Below are positions 57,914-64,000 of a stretch of DNA of 64,000 nucleotides, in pieces (positions within the stretch are counted from its first letter, which is position 1; every line of letters begins with the position of its first letter). A program made the translations under genes and the position numbers. The DNA comes from Citrobacter sp. JGM124. GTDB lineage: Bacteria > Pseudomonadota > Gammaproteobacteria > Enterobacterales > Enterobacteriaceae. The DNA lies in contig NZ_JAERJD010000002.1 of NCBI RefSeq assembly GCF_018257795.1, positions 62,001 to 126,000 of the forward strand, in the 5' to 3' direction. The notes below the pieces were generated by a model. The model saw only the letters and a program-made list of their open reading frames with translations. It made no database searches and was not told the DNA's origin.

Positions 57914-59320
57914 TTATTTTTCACTTTTGTTTTTTACTGAATGACGGCCCCCGAAATAAGCACGGCTCCCCTTCTCTTTTTTCTCTTCCTGACGGTTACG
58001 TGAGGAAAGTATTTTTTTAACACCACGCTTAATGGTCGCCCACCAGCCTGCAGGGCGAGGATCAGCCAGCATGCTGAGCGCTCGTGCATAATCAAGAGTC
58101 AGGCCCGGAGTCCAGGCCATTGTTTTGGCCCGTTTACGTATTTGTATAGCAACCCAAAGTTCAGGCGTTAGCATCATACGGGTCAGTATCCACCAATGCC
58201 CCCGATGGCTCCAAATTCGCCCAATCACGCCCTCAAGTGCCGCTTCTAATGCTCTGGCAACGCTACTGGAACAGTTCCGATGCGTGAGGTTATAGGTATT
58301 GTCCTGACGGTACTTATCCCAGAAAAGTTTTAAACTTTGTGCGTCATAATTCCTTATTCTGACTTTTATTGTTGAATGGCACCATTGACTGGACTCCGTT
58401 TTGTAATCAGGCTGAAAAACTCCAGCGACATTATTATCAACGGTTGCCCGTAATAAACGGGCAAACTGATCCGGTGAACGATCCAAGTCTTCCGCAGGAT
58501 AGAGACTGATGTAAACACCATCTGGTGATTCAAGAGCAGCGTGCCCGGTTGAAATAACACCATCGCTATCAACCGCTGCAATATATCTGTCAATGATAGG
58601 GTGTGGCACAACGCTACTTTTAGATGTCCCGGCAGGTGTCCACACATGTATGGTAAGAGCGGGTTCATCATCTGCTGGCGGGCCGTCCCACCATTCAACC
58701 ATATCAGGGTTAGTCTTCACACTGCTGGACTTTTCAGCCGCTTTATCACCACGAAATGCTGGATTTGAATGCATCTTTTTAACACGCATAGCCAGGGCTA
58801 TCATATTACGCCCACCCAGCATCAGACCCAGTCCTAAACCAAAAGCAACGGTTCCTTTATAATGCGTTGGATAAGGCTGATAGAAGAAAATAGCTAAACA
58901 GATTTCGACGACTCCACCAGCCACCACCAGCTTCCATTTTCTGAAACGCACCACAGCGGCGGTGATAATTTGTAATAGCCCGTCGGCCAGGAAAAGAGTG
59001 CCGAAAATAAGCGCCAGAATAAAATTACCGTAAGCCTGCCCGCCGAGAATTAATATCGCCGCAAGGGCAAACGCCGCACCTTTAACATAGCGTAATGTCC
59101 GCTGCCCACCAATCCCCGTATGAGCAACCAACAATGTGGCTATTCCCTCTATTAACAGAAGACAGGCAAAAGGCATTAAAGGAAAAAAGATAACGTTATC
59201 CAGCGCATCGATAAAGATAATCAGGCCAGCGAAGATACCCACCGCGCCGACAATAAAAACACTGCGCCAGCGAGCACGTAGATAGTCTATACCCAGTAGA
59301 ATCATCACTAGCTGAACCAT
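57914..59320 (-). CDS. HdeD-like membrane protein fused to a permuted papain-like domain
   Basis: 468 residues. Residues 1-180 form about six helices of the HdeD/DUF308 type (LLGIDYLRARWRSVFIVGAVGIFAGLIIFIDALD). A linker (185-235) leads to a soluble domain with STGHAALESPDGVYISLYP (H260) and then YNLTHRNCSSSVARALEAAL (C350). This His-before-Cys order suggests a permuted NlpC/P60 or papain fold (inference). ATG 59320 has GGAG seven bases upstream; an earlier start at 59377 is less likely. The DUF4105 gene follows at once. Confidence 0.82.
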   Translation of the reverse strand: MVQLVMILLGIDYLRARWRSVFIVGAVGIFAGLIIFIDALDNVIFFPLMPFACLLLIEGIATLLVAHTGIGGQRTLRYVKGAAFALAAILILGGQAYGNFILALIFGTLFLADGLLQIITAAVVRFRKWKLVVAGGVVEICLAIFFYQPYPTHYKGTVAFGLGLGLMLGGRNMIALAMRVKKMHSNPAFRGDKAAEKSSSVKTNPDMVEWWDGPPADDEPALTIHVWTPAGTSKSSVVPHPIIDRYIAAVDSDGVISTGHAALESPDGVYISLYPAEDLDRSPDQFARLLRATVDNNVAGVFQPDYKTESSQWCHSTIKVRIRNYDAQSLKLFWDKYRQDNTYNLTHRNCSSSVARALEAALEGVIGRIWSHRGHWWILTRMMLTPELWVAIQIRKRAKTMAWTPGLTLDYARALSMLADPRPAGWWATIKRGVKKILSSRNRQEEKKEKGSRAYFGGRHSVKNKSEK

Positions 59321-60077
59321 ACTATTCTCCAAATTTAACAACGTCTTCTGCTCCGGATATTGAGCCATTGCCAGCACATTCCAGAGAAAACTTTATTTTA
59401 AATCAGCACGTTAACAATGTTTGCGACTTAAGTTAAATCATTTAACAAACTTGGATTTTATTCTATTATAATAAATTAAATTAATAAACACGTCTTTCTA
59501 CAGTAAAGTCAAATTGTTACCTCCTGTTAATTGGACATCTATCGAGACCTCATTCACATCACCTCACTGGAAACATATACTTTTATAAGTATTCATTTTT
59601 TCAATGAATTAAGCCGTATCATGATTTATCTTGATATCTCCCCCGGGTAACACATCCACATGCTTTTCAGCATAATCTGCTGAATTGAAAAATACAGCCC
59701 CGAAGATTCTTGTAACAGCCACCACAGAAATCAAACATTTATGCTGTTAATTTAATAATTGCGGTATTTTATAAAAAAATACTTTTTTACGGATAGTTTG
59801 ATACCACGCTTCTCATAGGCCCCTTATTCTGATGTAAAAAAAGGTCAATATCCGTTCAGATATTGACCTTTTTTTACTCTTTACAATACATCCATGTCAG
59901 GTTCGTAGAGTGCAAGAAATGACGTTGGTAGACTGCAAAACACTAACAGTATTTTAACTGTCAATATCCCACGTGCTATCAACTTATACCATTAAGTGAC
60001 GGGCTACATCAGTAAAATATACCTGTATCATTATTTCTATGCGAAAACAGAACCTGGAGTAATATTGTGGGCTGATT
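59321..60077. other. Intergenic region upstream of the HdeD-fusion gene
   Basis: About 750 AT-rich bases. The only strong feature is a 17-bp terminator stem at 59836-59875. No protein gene seen; an unannotated small RNA is possible. Confidence 0.5.
59836..59875. terminator. Very strong bidirectional terminator
   Basis: A7-GGTCAATATC, 6-base loop CGTTCA, GATATTGACC-T7: a perfect 17-bp stem with T-runs on both strands. The nearest gene pointing to it is the small one at 60078 on the minus strand, 200 bases away; on the plus strand nothing annotated leads into it. Confidence 0.88.
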
Positions 60078-60347
60078 TTAAATATTAAAATAGAAAACCA
60101 CTAAGCATAAGAAAACAAGAAAGACATAAAGCAATATATCCCCAGAAAATTCCGCCAACGCAGTTAAATTATCTTCATTGTTTTTATGGAGTATAGCGAT
60201 AGCTTGTTTTTTATTTTCAGCACTGATCTCCACATAATGTCTTTTAAACCCCTCTTCTTTTAAGCTATGGAGTAACACACGGTTAAGAGCCTCTTTGGGT
60301 ATTATTTTAGTTTTATCACCACTGATAAAGAAAATATATTTTTTCAT
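60078..60347 (-). CDS. Small hypothetical protein with C-terminal membrane helix
   Basis: 89 residues, not recognised. The N-terminal 65 residues are charged and look folded (KYIFFISGDKTKIIPKEALNRVL ... YVEISAENKKQAIAIL). The C-terminus is a single membrane helix (ILLYVFLVFLCLVVFYF), so it is probably tail-anchored with the N-terminus in the cytoplasm. GGAA is seven bases before the ATG. It is likely real, alone, with the terminator at 59836 downstream. Confidence 0.6.
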   Translation of the reverse strand: MKKYIFFISGDKTKIIPKEALNRVLLHSLKEEGFKRHYVEISAENKKQAIAILHKNNEDNLTALAEFSGDILLYVFLVFLCLVVFYFNI

Positions 60348-60622
60348 ATTTATTCCATAGCGGTTAAGTGCATCTGTCTTTCACTATTAAGACTTATGGA
60401 TTTATTCATGATGATCTGACACTTAAAATAGTCCATTGCTATCAAGAGTATTTATTAAATAATAGTGTCAGAAATATGTTCGTCATTATTAAATGACATG
60501 CGAACAAAAACTTTATAACGTATTCTGTTGTAATATTTCTACATTATCAGATGTCATGTATTGACACATGAAATCTTGTGTTTCTCTATTTTTTCATTAA
60601 AAACAGATGGTTATATGTTGGT

Positions 60623-61078
60623 TCATTCGAGTGTAGTCAGGGGGATACGCATTAATTCGTTCAATGTTTGTCGGTTACGCACAGCATCTGCAAGCGTGTA
60701 TTGATTCAGATGGGTAATAAACACCTGCATAGCACCCTGCAGCATGCCATTCAGATTACAGTGATTGATCAGTGGGCAAAGAGGACTGTAACAGTTAACA
60801 ATATGTTTTGATTCATCCGCTCGTTCCTCGAGTACTTGAACAATATCGCCAAGAGAATACTCTTTTAATGCTTTAGCCAGATAAATGCCACCATTACGAC
60901 CACGCACGGTCTTTACCCATCCCTGCTGTCCCATAAAATGGACCACTTTGACAAGATGGTTTACTGATACCTGAAGTTCACCAGCCGTTTGGTTGATAGT
61001 AAATGGCGTACTTCTGGCAGGCTGCGTCAGGAAGATCAGCGTGCGTAAACCAAGATCAGTAAACTGGTGAAGCTTCAT
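60623..61078 (-). CDS. nsrR: NsrR, nitric-oxide-sensing Rrf2-family repressor
   Basis: This 151-residue Rrf2 regulator has a wHTH (SVNHLVKVVHFMGQQGWVKTVRGRNGGIYLA) and three cluster cysteines C96, C101 and C107 with the C-X4-C-X5-C spacing of E. coli NsrR. NO destroys the Fe-S cluster and relieves repression of NO-detoxifying genes. AGAGGA precedes the ATG. It lies directly downstream of hmp, its main target, an arrangement different from E. coli where nsrR is with rnr. Confidence 0.88.
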   Translation of the reverse strand: MKLHQFTDLGLRTLIFLTQPARSTPFTINQTAGELQVSVNHLVKVVHFMGQQGWVKTVRGRNGGIYLAKALKEYSLGDIVQVLEERADESKHIVNCYSPLCPLINHCNLNGMLQGAMQVFITHLNQYTLADAVRNRQTLNELMRIPLTTLE

Positions 61079-61091
61079 GGTGTCCTCTCAT

Positions 61092-61116
61092 GCCAGGGGC
61101 AAACTTCCCCCCTGGC
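61092..61116 (-). terminator. Hairpin between hmp and nsrR
   Basis: GCCAGGGG / CCCCTGGC, 8-bp GC stem with a 9-base loop, no U-tract. It may attenuate readthrough from hmp into nsrR. Confidence 0.4.
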
Positions 61117-61154
61117 GAGTCATCTGCGCTTCCGGCAAAGGAAGTCAGATAATA

Positions 61155-62387
61155 TTATGGTGTTACTCCCCCGGTACCGAATGCCTCACAATAGATCTGC
61201 TGTTGTGGGATACCTATCGCCCGCAGGGCTGCATTCTGTTGATGCATAAACGGAATGGGGCCACAAATATAGTAATCAGCATCTTTTGGTAACCATTCTG
61301 CCGGAACCTGTTGCAGATCCAGACGGCCCTGGGCCTGATAATCTTCACCCAATACTTCATTTTGAGTCACCGCCTCATAGGCGATATAGGTGTGCAGATT
61401 ATTGTACAGGTTTTTGAGCGTTTTGACCTCTTTACGCATAGCATGCACTTCAGGGTTACGTGCAGCATGGATAAAACTGATTTGCTTTTTAACCTCGTTA
61501 TCAGAATCCGTCTGTGAGATAAGCTGGTTTAACATCGCTATCATTGGTGTCAGACCAATACCTGCGCTGATCAGCACATTGTTATTTTTCTGATTCACCA
61601 GGAAAAAATTCCCCGTTGGCGCACTGGCTTCAATCACATCGCCTTCATTGATCACATTATGCAGTGTTGAAGAGACATAGCCAGGATCCTGCCCTTCACG
61701 ATGGGCATCTTCTCGTTTTACTGAAATTCGTAGATACTTGCCTGACGGGCTGTCTGACAATGTATACTGCCGAGGCTGCTTAATGCCTAATTCAGGCACC
61801 GTAACGCGCACCGTAATGTATTGCCCTGGCTGGTAGTCGGGTAGTGCCTGCTGATCTTTAGGTACCAGATAGAACGACGTTATCTCACTATTTTCACGTT
61901 CTTTACGTTCAACCACGAATTCACGCCAGCCCAGCCAACTGCCCTGACTTTTCTCATGTTGCTGATAGAGTGATTTTTCCGTCTCTATAAAGAGATCAGC
62001 CAGCTGCTGATAAGCCGCCCCCCAGGCAACGATTAATTTGTCATCCATCGGGATGCCGAGCACTTCACTGATCGAATGGAGCAGATTTTCCCCGACAATA
62101 TTATAGTCAGGTGCCTGAATATTTAAACTCACATGCTTATGGCAGATAAGCTCAATAACGGGAGCCAGCACTGAAGGATCATCGATATTTTCAGCATAAG
62201 CCAGCACGGCACCAGCAAGCGCCTGGGCCTGGGCTCCGCTCCGTTGGTGCCCGAGGTTAAAGGTCTCTTTAAGAGACGGATTGTTTCCCAACATACGTTT
62301 GTAAAAGTAATCAGTCAGGGCAACCCCGCTCTCTTTTAATACTGGGACGGTGGCTTTAACCAACGCTTTCTGTTCTGTGGTCAACAT
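61155..62387 (-). CDS. hmp: Hmp flavohemoglobin (nitric oxide dioxygenase)
   Basis: This 410-residue protein converts NO to nitrate using O2 and NAD(P)H. An N-terminal globin domain (1-140; proximal His in ELICHKHVSLNI) is followed by an FAD domain (RQYTLSDSPSGKYLRISVKRE) and an NAD domain (ISAGIGLTPMIAML, YICGPIPFMHQ). Catalytic residues such as Tyr29 (TDYFYKRML) appear conserved. AGGAG precedes the ATG. A clear NsrR operator lies upstream and nsrR follows on the same strand. Confidence 0.96.
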   Translation of the reverse strand: MLTTEQKALVKATVPVLKESGVALTDYFYKRMLGNNPSLKETFNLGHQRSGAQAQALAGAVLAYAENIDDPSVLAPVIELICHKHVSLNIQAPDYNIVGENLLHSISEVLGIPMDDKLIVAWGAAYQQLADLFIETEKSLYQQHEKSQGSWLGWREFVVERKERENSEITSFYLVPKDQQALPDYQPGQYITVRVTVPELGIKQPRQYTLSDSPSGKYLRISVKREDAHREGQDPGYVSSTLHNVINEGDVIEASAPTGNFFLVNQKNNNVLISAGIGLTPMIAMLNQLISQTDSDNEVKKQISFIHAARNPEVHAMRKEVKTLKNLYNNLHTYIAYEAVTQNEVLGEDYQAQGRLDLQQVPAEWLPKDADYYICGPIPFMHQQNAALRAIGIPQQQIYCEAFGTGGVTP

Positions 62388-62408
62388 GTTATCGACTCCT
62401 CACGCTTA

Positions 62409-62431
62409 AAGATGCATTCAAAATACACCTT
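62409..62431. promoter_or_regulatory. NsrR operator upstream of hmp
   Basis: AAGATGCATTCAAAATACACCTT fits the NsrR consensus (AAGATGYATTT..ATRCATCTT), 22 bases before the hmp start. Outer arms CACGCTTAAAG / CTTTAAGCGTG (62401-62439) make a larger near-palindrome. Confidence 0.85.
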
Positions 62432-62576
62432 TAAGCGTGGAATGACAATTGCTTTGCTTTCCACCGGGAACCGACTGATGTATGTACTAATACAAATGAC
62501 CCCATCTGAAAATCTGGCCGCATAAAAAACCCAGATCATCAGATGGTTCTTTTGATTCAGAGTGCTGAATCATGCA

Positions 62577-63465
62577 TCACTGACTCTTTCCTCCCAATAA
62601 GGGCAAGCGTTCAAGCATATTTTTTATATTGATGGCATCCCAGGGAAGGTGCTCTGATACTGTCAGGCCAACTGGCCTGGCTTGTAACGTTGCTTCACTG
62701 ACAATATCGAGCACTTCTGTTATCGTCAGTTTACCTTCTGCTACATGTCCGAATTCTCCGGCTGTTCTCCCCGGGCGAGCAAATAAAACCGAACGAAATA
62801 GCTGAGGATCCAGCACGTCAAGATCAATGTGGATTGCCAGATATTCTATTTTTTGTTCTGTGATCCAGTCGACGACCTTGCTCACCCCGCTGCGGATTTC
62901 ATCAGGCGAGCATGTCGCTATCCCATGTTCAGAAATGAATTTAGCTTCATATGGCAGAGGGTCATGAATACCAGCAATCATTATTTTTTCCGCGGCCAGA
63001 GGCCTACTCACCACGGAGGTTAAATCAGTATCTCCGATCCCCATCAATGCGGCCAGAATATGGGCGTGAGCATTAGAAAATTGCGCCGGTGTTTGTACAT
63101 CCGGGTGAGAATCTATCCACAACACCCCTAATTTATCACCATACTTTTCTTGCAACCATGCAAAAGGAGCCAGCGAAACGAGGCAATCCCCCCCCCAGAG
63201 TGGCAATATTCTCTGGCTGATGTTTATGAATAAGGTTCCGGGCATCCGCCAGCTGCATGTTAATAGCAGAACGACCATTAATACCGTTTTCTTCTTTGAG
63301 TTCTGTGTGTCCCGGTTGTGGAGCCGGCACCCTGACCGTTTCAACGGCACTACGCGTTTCCGGTGCCAGCCATTCCAGCATAAGAGACCCAAGATAATAA
63401 GGCGGGTTATTCCCTCCCTGCCATTGCGGGAAAACCAGGCGCAGGGTTGATGTTTCATTGCTCAT
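62577..63465 (-). pseudogene. Arginase/agmatinase-family gene, frameshifted at a G9 tract
   Basis: The ATG at 63465 (TGGAG upstream) starts MSNETSTLRLVFPQWQGGNNPPYYL. The frame breaks at nine consecutive G (minus strand; 63188-63196), after NIATLGG. Removing one G continues into GGDCLVSLAPFAWLQEKYG, the metal motif WIDSHPDV, HIDLDVLDP and LTVSEHLPWD. That gives one ureohydrolase of about 295 residues. The usual GGDH is GGDC here. Either a phase-variable tract, a fixed mutation, or a sequencing error. Confidence 0.87.
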
Positions 63466-63497
63466 AAGTCACTCCAGAATAATGTGTGATATGTTAA

Positions 63498-64000
63498 TTA
63501 GCAGGCAGCCTCGGGGACCCCCATTATTCTGGCTACCACTTTTTTTAATGAGGTCAGGTTTTCCTGTAATTTAAAATTCGGCATGTAAGCGCGCCTTGCC
63601 AGCAAACCATCAAGCATGGCAAACAAGACAATGGATATTTCTTCCGGGTCTGTCTCCCTGAATTCATCCCGTTCGATACCTCGTGTAATTATGTTCTTTA
63701 ATGCGCCACGCATCGCAATATCTGCCTCAGTAAACGCCCTGTTTACATCACTGTTTCTTGCTGCTTCCGCGATGATTTCTATCCAGAGGGCCGGCTCAAT
63801 CGGATAACCTGATTTGGTGATGCAGTTATTCATAAGTTCACAAAGGTGATCAAGTGACGATCCCACATAGGGCTCCGCATATACTGCCAGGGCACTCTCT
63901 GTTGCGTCATTCACGATAGCCACAATCAATTCATTTTTGCTACGAAAATGGTTGTACATGGCACCCTGGCTGATGGCCGCGCACCGCGCTATATCACCAA
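63498..64000 (-). CDS. TetR-family regulator (5' end outside the window)
   Basis: The frame is open to the window edge. It begins within the HTH (DIARCAAISQGAMYNHFRSKNELIVAIV) and continues through a typical ligand-binding helical domain to VPEAAC. The first 30 or so residues are missing. It lies 32 bases upstream of the arginase-family gene on the same strand and may regulate it or an upstream divergent gene. Confidence 0.88.
   Translation of the reverse strand, partial: GDIARCAAISQGAMYNHFRSKNELIVAIVNDATESALAVYAEPYVGSSLDHLCELMNNCITKSGYPIEPALWIEIIAEAARNSDVNRAFTEADIAMRGALKNIITRGIERDEFRETDPEEISIVLFAMLDGLLARRAYMPNFKLQENLTSLKKVVARIMGVPEAAC

Overview
The window looks like the replication-terminus region of an Enterobacterales chromosome. 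The gene set is enterobacterial: cusCFBA, srfABC, ydcY, marRA/marC/sotB, glsB, dsbG, ada, yjjJ, dauA, nsrR/hmp. Four sequence signals place it at the terminus. A perfect copy of the E. coli-type 28-bp dif site lies at 26070-26097. Three perfect MatP sites (matS, GTGACRNYGTCAC) lie at 16824, 23010 and 33019. A Tus/Ter core lies at 19902-19915, with a one-mismatch, oppositely oriented Ter-like site at 54714-54728. FtsK-orienting KOPS octamers point toward dif from both sides. From memory, mar, sotB and glsB are also near the terminus in E. coli, which agrees. The genus cannot be named from sequence alone.

Left arm (1-26 kb): the end of a Cu(I)/Ag(I) efflux operon (cusC tail, cusF, cusB, cusA) converges on srfABC. 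Next come ydcY, a LysE-type exporter with a divergent LysR regulator, and the mar locus with operator, marbox and promoter visible. marC and sotB, a chemoreceptor, glutaminase glsB, the Ter site and dsbG follow. A PEP-mutase-like gene overlaps ada, and a LysR/metallo-hydrolase divergent pair ends the arm. A 1.7-kb zone around dif holds only a decayed dehydrogenase, an IS-like remnant and small repeats.

Middle (26.7-41 kb): an exported flavodoxin, a secreted alpha/beta hydrolase, an SDR with its LysR regulator and a CGNR zinc-finger regulator. A sulfonate-type ABC/monooxygenase operon follows, whose start codon lies inside a perfect 17-bp inverted repeat. Then come the HipA-like kinase yjjJ and a decaying LysR/carboxymuconolactone-decarboxylase/cupin locus with one frameshift and one in-frame stop. 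A zinc alcohol dehydrogenase closes this part.

Right arm (41-64 kb): an orphan cysI, an Lrp-type regulator, azlCD flanked by a 16-bp direct repeat, a benzoylformate-decarboxylase-like enzyme with an AEC transporter, and a beta-glucoside PTS operon with an antiterminator and its RNA target. A MetE-like methyltransferase, dauA and a small ribbon-helix-helix gene follow. Next is a two-gene unit in which an HdeD-like membrane protein fused to a permuted papain-like domain precedes a DUF4105/Lnb_N protein of the same inferred fold. The window ends with nsrR and hmp (NsrR operator visible), an arginase-family gene frameshifted at a G9 tract, and a truncated TetR gene.

The strongest observations are the dif/matS/Ter/KOPS set, the HdeD plus DUF4105 pair, the hairpin over the ABC-permease start, a two-copy dispersed inverted repeat, and a cluster of broken genes consistent with decay near the terminus.
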